Assembly (NCBI GenBank): GCA_003598055.1 | Contig: QZKI01000091.1 | Location: 1 to 64,000, forward strand | DNA length: 64,000 nucleotides | Origin: Candidatus Abyssobacteria bacterium SURF_17 | Lineage (GTDB): Bacteria > Abyssobacteria > SURF-5 | Direction of reading: 5' to 3' | Shown: positions 1-9,189 of the stretch, one piece after another | Position numbering within the stretch: position 1 is the first letter of the stretch | Layout of the letters: every line of letters begins with the position of its first letter | Notes under the pieces: model-generated | Told to the model about the DNA's origin: nothing | The model's database searches: none | Seen by the model: only the letters and a program-made list of their open reading frames with translations | Position numbers and translations under genes: made by a program

Positions 1-92
1 CGCCGATAGCGATGGAGAAGGAGTTGCGGTTTGCCATTCGTGAGGGCGGCCGCACCGTTGGTTCGGGCGTCGTCACCGAAATCATCGAATAG
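1..92 (+). CDS. tuf: Elongation factor Tu, C-terminal end (partial)
   Basis: The first 29 complete codons (frame from base 3) end in the residues [19 protein letters not shown] followed by IE and TAG. This is the invariant tail of the EF-Tu beta-barrel domain 3. EF-Tu carries aminoacyl-tRNA to the ribosome as a GTP complex. The 5' part lies before the window. Its position 17 bp upstream of rpsJ is the usual str-S10 junction, so the str operon probably runs into the S10 operon here. Confidence 0.95.
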   Translation, partial: PIAMEKELRFAIREGGRTVGSGVVTEIIE

Positions 93-109
93 AGCGGGGC
101 AAAACGAAC

Positions 110-421
110 ATGGCGGAAAGCCAAAAAATACGGATCAGGCTGAAGGCCTACGATCACAGAATACTTGACCAGTCCACGACAGAGATCGTGGACACGTGCA
201 GGCGCACGGGAGCGAAGGTGGCTGGCCCGATTCCGCTGCCGACATCGCGGAGCGTTATCACCGTTTTGCGCTCCCCGCATGTGGACAAGAAGTCTCGCGA
301 GCAGTTCGAGATGCGGACGCACAAGCGCCTGATTGACATCATCGAGCCGACGACGCAGACAGTCGACGCCTTGATGAAGCTCGACCTTCCGGCGGGCGTG
401 AATGTCGAGATAAAACTCTGA
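110..421 (+). CDS. rpsJ: 30S ribosomal protein S10
   Basis: The 103-residue product matches S10 in length and motifs: [16 protein letters not shown] at the N-terminus, the GPIPLPT loop and the RTHKRLIDI segment near the C-terminus. S10 binds the 30S head and, as NusE, pairs with NusB in antitermination; a nusB gene lies at 27741-28193. It is the first gene of the S10 operon. A gap of 192 bp separates it from rplC, which is long for this operon. I see no clear hairpin or extra gene in that gap. Confidence 0.97.
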   Translation: MAESQKIRIRLKAYDHRILDQSTTEIVDTCRRTGAKVAGPIPLPTSRSVITVLRSPHVDKKSREQFEMRTHKRLIDIIEPTTQTVDALMKLDLPAGVNVEIKL

Positions 422-613
422 TTCGGTGGGCGGAAACCTTTGCGCGCGTCGGTGCTGCACGCGAGACGGCGGGTTAAACGAGAATATGCGCCGGCGTCTC
501 CTGACGGATGAGAAACAAAAGATACGGTAGGGGCCGACGGCGGCGAGCGGGGTTATTCAGCCTGCTTTCGGGCAAGGGCTAAGGGTTCACGGGAAGTGTG
601 AAAGGTCACGAAG

Positions 614-1264
614 GTGTTCGGATTACTCGGTAAAAAAGTCGGAATGTCACAAATATTCGCCGAGGACGGCAACCTGGTAGCGGTAACGATTATCCAGGCT
701 GGCCCGTGTGCTGTAACGCAGATGAAGACCAAAGAGCGGGATGGCTACGCCGCAGTCCAACTCGGGTTCGAGGACAAGAAACGCAACGTCGCTAAACCGC
801 TTCGAGGACATTTCAAGCGCTCCGGGGTTACACCCAAAAGGCATCTGCGCGAGTTCTCTCTCCCCGATTCCCCGCAGCTCAACGAGGGCGGCGAGGTGAA
901 GGCAGACATTATTAAGGAGGGAGAGCTTGTTGATGTCGGTGGCGTCACGAAGGGGCGCGGATTTGCAGGCGTCGTGCGGCGATACCGTTTCGGCGGCGGG
1001 CCGGCCAGCCACGGACATACCTCGCATCGGCGGGTCGGCTCCATCGGCCAATGCGCGTTTCCTTCCGAAGTCTGGAAAGGCCAAGGAATGCCGGGACAGA
1101 TGGGAAGAGTTGCACGCACCGTGCAGAACGTGAAGGTCGTTAAGGTGGATGGGGAGAGGAACTTGCTCTTCGTTCGCGGGTCAATTCCCGGGCCGAACGG
1201 CGGCCTGGTCGTTGTCCGCAAAGCGGTCAAAGGCCCCGGTAAAGCGCTGAAAGGAAAGAGTTGA
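614..1264 (+). CDS. rplC: 50S ribosomal protein L3
   Basis: The 216-residue protein starts with MFGLLGKKVGMSQIF and carries the Gly-rich loop near KGRGFAGVVRRY plus FGGGPASHGH and HRRVGSIG, all hallmarks of L3, which reaches the peptidyl transferase centre. The start is GTG at 614, preceded by an AAAGG-type site about ten bases upstream; no upstream ATG fits the family start. It is followed after one base by rplD. Confidence 0.96.
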   Translation: MFGLLGKKVGMSQIFAEDGNLVAVTIIQAGPCAVTQMKTKERDGYAAVQLGFEDKKRNVAKPLRGHFKRSGVTPKRHLREFSLPDSPQLNEGGEVKADIIKEGELVDVGGVTKGRGFAGVVRRYRFGGGPASHGHTSHRRVGSIGQCAFPSEVWKGQGMPGQMGRVARTVQNVKVVKVDGERNLLFVRGSIPGPNGGLVVVRKAVKGPGKALKGKS

Positions 1265-1265
1265 G

Positions 1266-1889
1266 ATGGCTGAGGCCATCATTTTTGCCACAAATGGAAC
1301 CCAGCTCGGCACGGTCGAGTTGAGCGACAAAGTGTTCGGAGCATCTCCTGACGAAGCTGTCGTGCATCAAATGGTTGTGGCACAGCAGGCAAGCCTTCGT
1401 CAGGGCACTGCCGCCACCAAGGAGCGCGCAGAGATCGCCGGGAGCACACGCAAGCTCTGGCGGCAGAAGGGGACAGGTCGCGCGCGGATAGGCAGCGGAA
1501 AAGCGCCCCATTGGCGGGGAGGGGGCACCGCGTTCGGCCCGCACCCGCGCGATTACGCGAAGAGGGCGCCCAAGTCGCTCCGGCAAAAGGCAGTCAGGTC
1601 GCTCCTCGCCGACAAGGCGAGGACAGGCCAGCTTGTTGTGCTCAACGAGTTGAAACTCGATGCCCCGAAGACAAAAGAATTGGTGAGCATACTCAGACGG
1701 CTCAATATCTCCGAGAGCTGCTTGATTGTGACCGACGCGCCGGACAAGAACGTGGATCTTTCGTCACGGAACATCCCCGGTGTTACCCAGACGTACGTCG
1801 GCTCACTCGGGGCGCTCGATATCTTGCGTCATAAGAAATTGCTGCTGACCAAACCGGCGCTGGAAGCGTTGGAGAGAAAACTCTCATGA
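1266..1889 (+). CDS. rplD: 50S ribosomal protein L4
   Basis: The 207-residue product has the L4 extended loop ([31 protein letters not shown]) that lines the exit tunnel, and the C-terminal globular domain. In enterobacteria L4 represses its own operon through an S10 leader structure; I see no evidence for that leader here. Its last four bases overlap the rplW start, ATG at 1886, indicating translational coupling. Confidence 0.96.
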   Translation: MAEAIIFATNGTQLGTVELSDKVFGASPDEAVVHQMVVAQQASLRQGTAATKERAEIAGSTRKLWRQKGTGRARIGSGKAPHWRGGGTAFGPHPRDYAKRAPKSLRQKAVRSLLADKARTGQLVVLNELKLDAPKTKELVSILRRLNISESCLIVTDAPDKNVDLSSRNIPGVTQTYVGSLGALDILRHKKLLLTKPALEALERKLS

Positions 1890-2170
1890 AGTACGACCCG
1901 TACGTGATAATCAGGAGGCCGGTAGTCTCGGAAAAGGCAACCCTGCTGAGCGAGAAACAGAACAAATATGTGTTTGAAGTCGCTCCGAACGCCAACAAGA
2001 TCCAGGTCAAGAAGGCGGTCGAAGACCTGTTTAAGGTTAGCGTCACCAAGGTAAGGACAATGCGCGTGCCGGGAAAGCAAAAGCGAGTTCGCCTTCAGGT
2101 CGGCCGTACACCCGAGTGGAAAAAAGCCATCGTTACCCTGAAAGAGGGCGACCGCATAGAACTCTTCTAG
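1886..2170 (+). CDS. rplW: 50S ribosomal protein L23
   Basis: The 94-residue protein shows the L23 pattern: an [13 protein letters not shown] start, the [19 protein letters not shown] segment and the basic loop [20 protein letters not shown]23 surrounds the tunnel exit and docks SRP and trigger factor. It overlaps the end of rplD by four bases and is followed 15 bp later by rplB. Confidence 0.95.
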   Translation: MKYDPYVIIRRPVVSEKATLLSEKQNKYVFEVAPNANKIQVKKAVEDLFKVSVTKVRTMRVPGKQKRVRLQVGRTPEWKKAIVTLKEGDRIELF

Positions 2171-2185
2171 CAAGGGACGATTCAG

Positions 2186-3016
2186 ATGAGCTTGAAAAAA
2201 TACTCTCCGCGGACACCGTCATTACGATTTAAGACTGGCTACACGTTTGAGGAGTTGACAAAGGAGAAAAAGCCGGAAAAAGCCCTTACGAAAGGGCTGA
2301 CGAAGTCCGGCGGCCGGAATACGCTTGGACGAATGACGGTTCGTCACGTCGGCGGCGGACACAAGAACCGGTATCGCCGCATAGACTTCAAGCGTGATAA
2401 AGACGGAATCCCGGGGACCGTCAAGGCGATCGAGTATGACCCGAATCGAACCTGCAGGATAGCGCTCGTGCACTATCCTGACGGTGACAAGCGGTATATA
2501 CTCGCCCCGCTGTATCTGGAGGTCGGTGCCAAGGTATATTCGGGGCCCGATTCGGAGATACTCGTCGGCAACACCCTTCCTATCGCGAACATCCCGCTGG
2601 GCACGGTCATCCATAACATCGAGCTGAAGCCGGGAAAAGGGGGGCAGATTGCGCGAACGGCGGGGGCAGGCGCGCAACTGGTTGCAAAAGAGGGCGCTTA
2701 CGCCCATGTGAAGCTTCCCTCGGGTGAGGTGAGGCTCATACCGGTGCGGTGCCGCGGCACCATTGGCCAATTGGGCAACATCGAGCACGAGAACATATCG
2801 CTCGGCAAGGCGGGGCGCTCCCGATGGCTCGGTCGCAGACCCCGCGTGCGGGGAGTTGCCATGAACCCGGTTGACCATCCGCTCGGGGGCGGCGAAGGCA
2901 AGTCTTCTGGAGGGCGCCATCCGTGCTCTCCCTGGGGCATGCCCACCAAAGGATACAAGACACGCAAGAAGTCGAAGACTTCGAGCAAATACATCGTTAA
3001 GAGAAGGAAAGGGTAA
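2186..3016 (+). CDS. rplB: 50S ribosomal protein L2
   Basis: The 276-residue length is normal for L2. Diagnostic segments are [20 protein letters not shown], the central GAKVYSGP region and the C-terminal [18 protein letters not shown] motif, whose conserved His is tied to peptidyl transferase function. It lies between rplW and rpsS in canonical order. Confidence 0.97.
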   Translation: MSLKKYSPRTPSLRFKTGYTFEELTKEKKPEKALTKGLTKSGGRNTLGRMTVRHVGGGHKNRYRRIDFKRDKDGIPGTVKAIEYDPNRTCRIALVHYPDGDKRYILAPLYLEVGAKVYSGPDSEILVGNTLPIANIPLGTVIHNIELKPGKGGQIARTAGAGAQLVAKEGAYAHVKLPSGEVRLIPVRCRGTIGQLGNIEHENISLGKAGRSRWLGRRPRVRGVAMNPVDHPLGGGEGKSSGGRHPCSPWGMPTKGYKTRKKSKTSSKYIVKRRKG

Positions 3017-3034
3017 GATGGTGGAGGCCGAGAC

Positions 3035-3328
3035 GTGGCACGATCAATAAAAAAAGGCCCGTTTGTGGACGAACATCTCATGAACAAGGTGCTTCGCCAG
3101 CAGCAGGTCGGCGACAAGAAGATAATTCGCACCTGGTCGCGGCGTTCCACGATAGTACCGGAGATGGTCGGCCTGACTTTGGCCGTCTACAACGGGAAGA
3201 AATTTCTGCCCATTTACATAACCGAAAATATGGTTGGCCACAAGCTCGGAGAATTCGCTCCCACGCGGTTCTTCCGCGCGCACGGCGGCGCAGAGAAGGC
3301 GAGCGCTGTCCGCGGCAAGAAAGGATGA
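3035..3328 (+). CDS. rpsS: 30S ribosomal protein S19
   Basis: The 97-residue protein has the S19 core: [14 protein letters not shown] at the N-terminus, [17 protein letters not shown], and [12 protein letters not shown] with a basic tail. The start is GTG at 3035, preceded by GGTGGAGG. S19 sits in the 30S head contacting S13 (rpsM, 12470-12838). Confidence 0.96.
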   Translation: MARSIKKGPFVDEHLMNKVLRQQQVGDKKIIRTWSRRSTIVPEMVGLTLAVYNGKKFLPIYITENMVGHKLGEFAPTRFFRAHGGAEKASAVRGKKG

Positions 3329-3358
3329 CCGGGACGCCACCCGTACGGAGCAGTCATC

Positions 3359-3697
3359 ATGATAGCGAGGGCTAAAGGAAGATTCATACGAGTCGCACCG
3401 CGGAAGGCACAGCTCGCAGCCGACCTCATACGGGGAAAACATGCTGATGAGGCGCTGAGCATGCTTCGCTTTACACCGAAGAGCGCTGCGGCCACGGTCG
3501 AACGCGTTCTGAAATCGGCGATAGCAAACGCGGAGCAGAGGGACGACGTGAACGTGGACAACCTCTATGTGAGCAAAGCGACTGTGGACGGCGGACCGAT
3601 GCTCAAACGGTTCCGTCCCGCGCCCCATGGGCGTGCTGTAAGAATTCGCAAACGCTCGTGCCATATCACCATCGAACTGGACGAAAAGGAACGGTGA
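3359..3697 (+). CDS. rplV: 50S ribosomal protein L22
   Basis: The 112-residue L22 shows RFIRVAPRKAQLAADLIRGK at the N-terminus and the beta-hairpin RFRPAPHGRAVRIRKRSCH that reaches into the exit tunnel. Mutations in that loop give macrolide resistance in other species; the loop here looks wild-type. It is followed three bases later by rpsC. Confidence 0.96.
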   Translation: MIARAKGRFIRVAPRKAQLAADLIRGKHADEALSMLRFTPKSAAATVERVLKSAIANAEQRDDVNVDNLYVSKATVDGGPMLKRFRPAPHGRAVRIRKRSCHITIELDEKER

Positions 3698-3700
3698 ACG

Positions 3701-4357
3701 ATGGGACAAAAAGTACATCCGACCGCCTTCAGGCTCGGCACTACCAAGACATGGTCCTCCCGCTGGTTCGCCAAGAAGGACTATGCAAAGCTCCTGCATG
3801 AAGACCTGAAGGTCGTGAAGCTCGTCAAGCAGAGGCTTGCTCATGCGGGCATCTCGAAGGTCGAAGTAGAAAGAATGGGTCAGAAGGCCCGGGTTACCAT
3901 TCACACAGCGCGCCCGGGTATTGTAATTGGACGGCGCGGGAGCGAAGTGGACCAGTTGCGTGCAGAACTGGAAAAGCTCTCTGAGAATGAAGTCTACATC
4001 GTTGTCCAAGAGATAAAGAACCCGGAACTTGACGCGCAGTTGGTCGCCGAGAATATCGCGCTCCAACTCGAGAGGCAGGTCTCCTTCCGGCGCGCCATCA
4101 AGAGAGCCGTCACGACATCCATGAGACTCGGCGCCAAGGGCATTAAGGTCCAGTGCGCTGGCAGACTCGCGGGAGCCGAGATAGCACGGACGGAATGGTA
4201 CCGGGAGGGACGCGTCCCGCTCCAGACGCTCCGGGCCGACATCGATTATGGATTCGCCGAGAGCAATACGACGTTCGGGAAAATAGGCGTCAAGGTGTGG
4301 ATATTCCATCATGATGAAATTCACGGCCGTGAGCCCGGTCGCCGTGAAACCGTGTAA
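3701..4357 (+). CDS. rpsC: 30S ribosomal protein S3
   Basis: The 218-residue protein begins [13 protein letters not shown], has the KH-domain GxxG signature in [15 protein letters not shown] and the C-terminal [20 protein letters not shown] block. S3 lines the mRNA entry tunnel with S4 and S5. Order rplV-rpsC-rplP is canonical. Confidence 0.97.
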   Translation: MGQKVHPTAFRLGTTKTWSSRWFAKKDYAKLLHEDLKVVKLVKQRLAHAGISKVEVERMGQKARVTIHTARPGIVIGRRGSEVDQLRAELEKLSENEVYIVVQEIKNPELDAQLVAENIALQLERQVSFRRAIKRAVTTSMRLGAKGIKVQCAGRLAGAEIARTEWYREGRVPLQTLRADIDYGFAESNTTFGKIGVKVWIFHHDEIHGREPGRRETV

Positions 4358-4372
4358 GGGGATGCAGAAGAG

Positions 4373-4801
4373 ATGTTGATGCCGAAGAGAGTCAAGTACC
4401 GCAAGCAGCAGCGCGGTCGCATGAAAGGCAGAGCGGCGCGCGGGGATACCGTCAATTTTGGCGAATACGGGCTGCAGGCACTCGAGCCCGCATGGATCAC
4501 CGCGCGGCAGATCGAGGCCGCACGAATCGCGCTCACGCGGAAAATCAAACGCGGCGGGAAAGTGTGGCTGAACATCTTTCCGGACAAGCCGATTACCAAG
4601 AAGCCGTTGGAAACGCGCATGGGCAAGGGCAAGGGCGAGCCGGAAATGTGGGTCGCCGTCGTCCGGCCCGGCAAAGTCCTGTTCGAGCTCGAAGGCGTGA
4701 AAGAGGACCTTGCGAAGGAAGCCTTCCGTCTGGCCTCGAGCAAGCTGCCCATCCGCACCCGGTTCGTGAAGCGGCTGCATGCAGTGGGAGGGACACACTG
4801 A
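4373..4801 (+). CDS. rplP: 50S ribosomal protein L16
   Basis: The 142-residue L16 starts [19 protein letters not shown] and contains [17 protein letters not shown] and the KLPIRTRFV tail. L16 sits near the A site. Two start codons are possible (4373 and the in-frame ATG at 4379); the family start at MLMPKR fits the first. Its TGA overlaps the rpmC start by one base. Confidence 0.96.
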   Translation: MLMPKRVKYRKQQRGRMKGRAARGDTVNFGEYGLQALEPAWITARQIEAARIALTRKIKRGGKVWLNIFPDKPITKKPLETRMGKGKGEPEMWVAVVRPGKVLFELEGVKEDLAKEAFRLASSKLPIRTRFVKRLHAVGGTH

Positions 4802-5007
4802 TGCGCGCCAAGGAATTGCGGGAACTCACTGTCGAGGAGCTTGAGCACGAACTGAGAGAGGCCACCCAGAGCATCTTCAATCTCAGGGTTCAGACGGCGA
4901 GCGGCCAGCAGCTTGACAACGTGAAACGGTTTCGGGAGCTGCGGCGGGATATTGCTCGAATGAAGACCGTGCTGGGCGAAAAGAAACGGATACAACCCGA
5001 GGGATAA
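4801..5007 (+). CDS. rpmC: 50S ribosomal protein L29
   Basis: Translation from ATG 4801 gives a 68-residue coiled helical protein starting [20 protein letters not shown], with [11 protein letters not shown] and [11 protein letters not shown], as in L29. A longer upstream extension of the same reading frame lies inside rplP and is rejected because the ATG overlaps the rplP stop in the usual coupled way. Confidence 0.95.
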   Translation: MRAKELRELTVEELEHELREATQSIFNLRVQTASGQQLDNVKRFRELRRDIARMKTVLGEKKRIQPEG

Positions 5008-5017
5008 GGGCGGCGAT

Positions 5018-5275
5018 ATGGGAACCAGCCAACACAGACAGCAAAAGACCGGCGTTGTCACCAGCGCCGGCATGAACAAGACTATAGTCGTGGCCGTGGA
5101 GAACACGTTCCTCCACACCACGTACAAGCGAGTTGTCAGGCGGACCAAGAAGTTCAAGGCGCATGACGAACGACAGGAGTGCGGCCCGGGTGATATCGTC
5201 CGGATAGTCGAAACCAGGCCGTTGAGCAAAACCAAGAGATGGCGGCTTGCGGAGGTCATCAAGCGAGCCAAGTGA
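5018..5275 (+). CDS. rpsQ: 30S ribosomal protein S17
   Basis: The 85-residue S17 (OB fold) has [17 protein letters not shown], the [14 protein letters not shown] stretch and a [19 protein letters not shown] core. It is a primary 16S rRNA binder. It lies 10 bp after rpmC and 45 bp before rplN. Confidence 0.96.
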   Translation: MGTSQHRQQKTGVVTSAGMNKTIVVAVENTFLHTTYKRVVRRTKKFKAHDERQECGPGDIVRIVETRPLSKTKRWRLAEVIKRAK

Positions 5276-5320
5276 TGGCAGACACCAGGCTATACCGCGG
5301 TTGACATTCATGGAGCAACC

Positions 5321-5689
5321 ATGATTCAGATGAGGACAATGCTCGAGGTCGCGGACAACTCGGGCGCCAAAAAACTCCAGTGCATCCAGGTTCTCGGCGG
5401 GACCAAAGCGCGCTATGCCCGCCTGGGCGATGTGATCGTGTGCAGCGTCAAGGCCGCGATGCCGCAGGCCCAGATAAAGAAGGGTGACGTGGTGAAGGCC
5501 GTTATCGTCAGGACGAGGCGGGACACCTCGCGTCCGGACGGTTCCGTTATCAGATTCGATGATAACGCGGCGGTCATTATTAACGAGCAAATGGTTCCCC
5601 GCGGGACGCGAATCTTCGGGCCGGTCCCCCGTGAGCTGAGAGAAAAGGATTTCATGCGAATCATATCTCTCGCGCCCGAAGTGGTTTGA
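5321..5689 (+). CDS. rplN: 50S ribosomal protein L14
   Basis: The 122-residue L14 opens with the classic [18 protein letters not shown] and has [16 protein letters not shown] and [15 protein letters not shown]. It forms an intersubunit bridge with 16S rRNA. Length is exactly the family norm. Confidence 0.97.
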   Translation: MIQMRTMLEVADNSGAKKLQCIQVLGGTKARYARLGDVIVCSVKAAMPQAQIKKGDVVKAVIVRTRRDTSRPDGSVIRFDDNAAVIINEQMVPRGTRIFGPVPRELREKDFMRIISLAPEVV

Positions 5690-5710
5690 GGCAACACGGA
5701 AAACAGGAAC

Positions 5711-6043
5711 ATGAGCAAATCGAAAATGCACCTGCGCAAGGGCGACACCGTGGTAGTCCTCTCCGGCAAAGAGAAAGGGAAGAGAGGAAAAGTGCTGCTC
5801 GTCTCGCCCGAGAGCAACCGCGCCATCGTCGAGGCCATCAACATGGCGGTGCGACATGAACGACCATCACGCAGGAATCCGCAAGGCGGCATGATACAGA
5901 AAGAGGCGGCCATTCACGCTTCGAATCTGATGCTCATCTGCCCCAAGTGCGGCAAGCCTGTCCGAACCGGAAAACGACTCCTCGAAGACGGCGCGAAAGT
6001 GAGGACATGCAAAAAGTGCTCCGAAATTGTGGACCAGGGCTAG
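5711..6043 (+). CDS. rplX: 50S ribosomal protein L24
   Basis: The 110-residue protein has the KOW motif (KGDTVVVLSGKEKGKRGKV) and a C-terminal CPKCGKP...CKKCSE pair that could bind zinc, common in longer L24 forms. L24 initiates 50S assembly. It sits between rplN and rplE as usual. Confidence 0.95.
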   Translation: MSKSKMHLRKGDTVVVLSGKEKGKRGKVLLVSPESNRAIVEAINMAVRHERPSRRNPQGGMIQKEAAIHASNLMLICPKCGKPVRTGKRLLEDGAKVRTCKKCSEIVDQG

Positions 6044-6060
6044 GGGAAAGGTCATAGCAC

Positions 6061-6606
6061 ATGGCCAGACTCAAGGAAAAGTATAGAAAAGAAGTCGTCC
6101 CGGCATTGAAAGAGAGATTGGGGCTCAGCAACGTCATGGAGGTCCCGCGTCTCAGCAAAATCGTTGTCAACATGGGCCTCGGCGACGCACCCTCGGACGC
6201 GAAGGTGATGGAAAGCGCGATGAAGGAGTTGGCCAAGATCACCGGCCAGAAGCCCGTGGTGAGACGTGCGAAGAAATCCATCGCCAGCTTCAAGCTCCGT
6301 GCCGGCGCCGCCATCGGATGTATGGTGACGCTGAGGGGCGACCGCATGTACGAATTCTTCGACCGGCTCGTCAATGTGGCCATCCCCCGAATACGAGACT
6401 TCCGGGGCGTATCGCGGAACGCATTTGACCGATTCGGCAATTTCACGCTCGGCATCAAAGAACAGATTATCTTCCCGGAAATAGATTACGATGACGTATA
6501 TAAGATCCGGGGGATGAATGTCGTGTTTGTTATCCAGAACTCCAATGGCCGCGAGGCAAGCCTCGAACTCCTCAAGGAGTTGGGCATGCCCTTCGGCATG
6601 AGCTAG
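6061..6606 (+). CDS. rplE: 50S ribosomal protein L5
   Basis: The 181-residue L5 has [11 protein letters not shown], the [17 protein letters not shown] block, [17 protein letters not shown] and the FPEIDYDD segment. L5 binds 5S rRNA in the central protuberance. It is followed 34 bp later by the short zinc form of S14, the normal pairing. Confidence 0.97.
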   Translation: MARLKEKYRKEVVPALKERLGLSNVMEVPRLSKIVVNMGLGDAPSDAKVMESAMKELAKITGQKPVVRRAKKSIASFKLRAGAAIGCMVTLRGDRMYEFFDRLVNVAIPRIRDFRGVSRNAFDRFGNFTLGIKEQIIFPEIDYDDVYKIRGMNVVFVIQNSNGREASLELLKELGMPFGMS

Positions 6607-6640
6607 CCCGAAAGAGGCTTGCTGGAGCGGAGAAAGCTCT

Positions 6641-6826
6641 GTGGCAAAGAAATCTCTCGTTGCGAAAAGTAAGCGGAAGCCGAAGTTCCCGGTTCGAAAA
6701 TACCACAGATGCCGAATCTGTGGGAGGCCGAGGGGTTACCTCCGGAAATTCGATGTGTGCCGAATCTGCTTCAGAAACCTGGCACGTGAGGGAAGGCTTC
6801 CCGGAGTCATCAAGGCGAGCTGGTAA
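6641..6826 (+). CDS. rpsN: 30S ribosomal protein S14, zinc-binding short form
   Basis: The 61-residue product is the type Z S14. The zinc knuckle CRICGRP...CRICFR carries all four cysteines and the basic linker RGYLRKFDV. The start is GTG at 6641; a GGAG-type site lies about 13 bases upstream. A zinc-free long paralogue is not present in this window. Confidence 0.95.
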   Translation: MAKKSLVAKSKRKPKFPVRKYHRCRICGRPRGYLRKFDVCRICFRNLAREGRLPGVIKASW

Positions 6827-6881
6827 TCCCGCGGGGCGCGGGGAAGCCCAGCGCCGGACAAAATAAGGAGAACAGACCTCA

Positions 6882-7280
6882 ATGTCGCTTTCGGACCCGA
6901 TTGCCGACATGCTCGTTCGCATTCGCAACGCGAACGTTGCAAAGAACGAGAAAGTGGATATCCCCTCCTCCAAGATGAACGAGGACATCGCGCGGATACT
7001 CAAGCGGGAAGGCTACGTTACGGACTATAAGGTCATCGAAAACAGGAAGCAGGGGATCCTCAGAGTCTTCATGAAGTACGGGCCGGGTGAAGAACGCGTA
7101 ATCAGAGGATTGCGCCGTGTGAGCAAACCCGGCAGGCGCGTGTATCGGGGAGCCAAGGAGCTGCCCCGTGTGATGGGCGGTTTGGGCGTTTCCCTCGTGT
7201 CCACGCCGAAGGGAGTCCTGACCGACAAGCAATCGCGGGAGGCAAACCTCGGCGGAGAGATCATTTGCGAAGTGTGGTGA
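6882..7280 (+). CDS. rpsH: 30S ribosomal protein S8
   Basis: The 132-residue S8 starts [18 protein letters not shown] and ends with the conserved [19 protein letters not shown]-type tail. S8 binds helix 21 of 16S rRNA and in enterobacteria autoregulates the spc operon at the L5 start. AAGGAGAACAG provides a good ribosome binding site. Confidence 0.97.
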   Translation: MSLSDPIADMLVRIRNANVAKNEKVDIPSSKMNEDIARILKREGYVTDYKVIENRKQGILRVFMKYGPGEERVIRGLRRVSKPGRRVYRGAKELPRVMGGLGVSLVSTPKGVLTDKQSREANLGGEIICEVW

Positions 7281-7304
7281 AAGAAGAAGGGACTCTTGTG
7301 TCTC

Positions 7305-7838
7305 ATGTCGCGCATAGGCAAAAATCCAATCCAAATTCCTGACAAAGTCAAGGTTACCGTGAGCGGCCAGAGAGTGTTCGTTGAAGGGCCGAAGGGCAAG
7401 CTCGAGCACGACGTTCACCCCCGTATCCGCGTGACAGCCGAGGAGGGACGCGTCTCTGTCGCCCGTTCGGACAACACGCGTCTCAGCCGTTCCCTCCACG
7501 GTCTCACCCGCGCGCTTATCGCTAATATGGTCCGGGGAGTGAAAGAGGGATTCCAGAAAACTCTTGAAATTCAAGGTGTGGGCTACCGCGCCACGAAACA
7601 GGGCGCGGCTCTCTCCTTCCAGCTTGGCTACAGTCATCCGATTGTGTTTGAGCCGCCGCAGGGAATAGAGCTCTTTGTCGACCGCAACATCGTAACCGTT
7701 GCCGGAATAGACAAACAGGTTGTGGGACAGGTTGCCGCCCACATACGGGCTCTGAGGCGCCCGGAGCCCTATAAGGGCAAGGGAATACGCTACGTCGGCG
7801 AGCGTGTGCGCCGCAAAGCAGGCAAGGCAGGCTTGTAA
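7305..7838 (+). CDS. rplF: 50S ribosomal protein L6
   Basis: From ATG 7305 the product is 177 residues and begins MSRIGKNPIQIPDKV, the family start. The frame also opens at TTG 7296, which would be better spaced from the AAGAAGG site at 7284-7290, so the start is not certain. Two L6 alpha-beta repeats and the C-terminal PEPYKGKGIRYVGERVRRK motif are present. L6 binds near the sarcin-ricin loop. Confidence 0.95.
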   Translation: MSRIGKNPIQIPDKVKVTVSGQRVFVEGPKGKLEHDVHPRIRVTAEEGRVSVARSDNTRLSRSLHGLTRALIANMVRGVKEGFQKTLEIQGVGYRATKQGAALSFQLGYSHPIVFEPPQGIELFVDRNIVTVAGIDKQVVGQVAAHIRALRRPEPYKGKGIRYVGERVRRKAGKAGL

Positions 7839-7851
7839 TCGAGGTTCATGA

Positions 7852-8223
7852 ATGGGAGAAGCAAGACTCAGTAAAGTGGCCGCGCGCCAGAGGCGGCATC
7901 TCCGCATACGGCAGAAGGTTGCGGGAACGTCCGAAAGGCCGCGACTCTGCGTGCACCGCACTCTGAAACACATCTACGCCCAGATTGTCGATGATACCAA
8001 TGGACGAATGCTTGTTACCGTGTCATCCCTCTCCCCTGACGCGAAGAAGGGCGGCGCTACAGGCAAGAGCATCACATCGGCCCGCGTTGTCGGTCAGGTG
8101 GTGGCCGAAAAGGCGCGGGCGGCCGGAATCGAACAGGTTGTGTTCGACCGCAGCGGCTACCTATACCACGGACGCGTGAAGGCGCTGGCCGAAGGAGCGC
8201 GCGAAAAAGGACTCAAGTTCTAG
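7852..8223 (+). CDS. rplR: 50S ribosomal protein L18
   Basis: The 123-residue L18 has the basic N-terminus [28 protein letters not shown] and the C-terminal [20 protein letters not shown], which fit L18 closely. L18 brings 5S rRNA into the ribosome with L5. Confidence 0.97.
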   Translation: MGEARLSKVAARQRRHLRIRQKVAGTSERPRLCVHRTLKHIYAQIVDDTNGRMLVTVSSLSPDAKKGGATGKSITSARVVGQVVAEKARAAGIEQVVFDRSGYLYHGRVKALAEGAREKGLKF

Positions 8224-8231
8224 GAGGCACT

Positions 8232-8732
8232 TTGGAAAAGTTTCAGCCCGAAGCACAGGAGCTCAGAGAAAAAATAGTGAAGATTAACCGTGTCGCGAAG
8301 GTCGTCAAGGGCGGCCGTCGTTTCGGCTTCAGTGCGCTCGTCGTCGTTGGTGACGGCAAAGGCCGCGTTGGCTCAGGACTGGGAAAGGCCAACGAAGTGC
8401 CCGAGGCGATCCGGAAGGGAATCGAGAAAGCAAAGAAATCGATGATCACTATTCCCATTGTCAACGGCACGGTCCCCCACGAGACCATCGGCGAGGCGGG
8501 GGCAGGACGGGTTATCATCAAGCCGGCCTCTCCGGGAACGGGTGTGATTGCGGGAGGCGCGGTCAGGGCGGTGATGGAGGCGGCAGGGGTGTCCAACGTG
8601 CTGAGCAAATCACTCGGGTCGGGCAATGCTATCAATGTAATCAGGGCGACCCTGGCGGCGCTCAAGAACCTGCAGACCGCCGAGGAAGTCGCCTCCAAAC
8701 GTGGCAAGCAAGTCTCCGAAATATTTGCATGA
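8232..8732 (+). CDS. rpsE: 30S ribosomal protein S5
   Basis: The 166-residue S5 has [33 protein letters not shown] and the C-terminal [18 protein letters not shown] block. The start is TTG at 8232, supported by a strong AGGAGG nine bases before it. Notably rplO begins only 16 bp after the stop, so rpmD (L30), which normally sits between them, is missing. Confidence 0.96.
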   Translation: MEKFQPEAQELREKIVKINRVAKVVKGGRRFGFSALVVVGDGKGRVGSGLGKANEVPEAIRKGIEKAKKSMITIPIVNGTVPHETIGEAGAGRVIIKPASPGTGVIAGGAVRAVMEAAGVSNVLSKSLGSGNAINVIRATLAALKNLQTAEEVASKRGKQVSEIFA

Positions 8733-8748
8733 AGGGTTAAACGCAGCC

Positions 8749-9189
8749 ATGGAACTGAATACTATCAAGCCGCCGCGTGGAGCGCGCAAGAAGCCCAAGC
8801 GAGTGGGCCGTGGCCGCGGCTCCGGCCACGGCAAGACCGCATGCAGGGGCTCAAAGGGGCAGCGGGCCCGCTCCGGCCCTAAATCATCACGCGGGTTCGA
8901 GGGCGGCCAGATGCCGCTCCAAAGACGTGTCCCCAAACGCGGCTTCGCCAATATCTTCAGGAAAGAATACGAGGTAGTGAACGTCGAGCGGTTGAACGCC
9001 TTCGAGAAAGATGCGGAGGTAACGCCGGAGGTGCTCGGCGACAAGGGCATGGTGAGGCTGAATAGGGACGGCGTGAAAATCCTCGGCGGGGGCGACCTCA
9101 AGGTTCCACTCACCGTTCGCGCGCATGTTTTCAGCAAATCGGCCCGCCAGAAAATCGAGGCCGCGGGCGGCAAGGCAGAGGTGGTCTGA
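8749..9189 (+). CDS. rplO: 50S ribosomal protein L15
   Basis: From ATG 8749 the 146-residue product starts [19 protein letters not shown] and has the Gly-rich [15 protein letters not shown] stretch and [12 protein letters not shown], typical of L15. An in-frame extension back to 8701 lies inside rpsE and lacks family support. It ends directly against the secY start. Confidence 0.95.
   Translation: MELNTIKPPRGARKKPKRVGRGRGSGHGKTACRGSKGQRARSGPKSSRGFEGGQMPLQRRVPKRGFANIFRKEYEVVNVERLNAFEKDAEVTPEVLGDKGMVRLNRDGVKILGGGDLKVPLTVRAHVFSKSARQKIEAAGGKAEVV

Noticed and set aside
3044-4798. A 584-codon open frame on the minus strand opposite rpsS-rplP
   Set aside because: It lies entirely under proven ribosomal genes on the other strand and arises from their codon bias; it has no ribosome site or family motif.
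4883-5857. A 324-codon minus-strand frame
   Set aside because: Antisense to rpsQ, rplN and rplX; no own start site.
6879-7973. A 364-codon minus-strand frame
   Set aside because: Antisense to rpsH, rplF and the start of rplR, all clearly identified.
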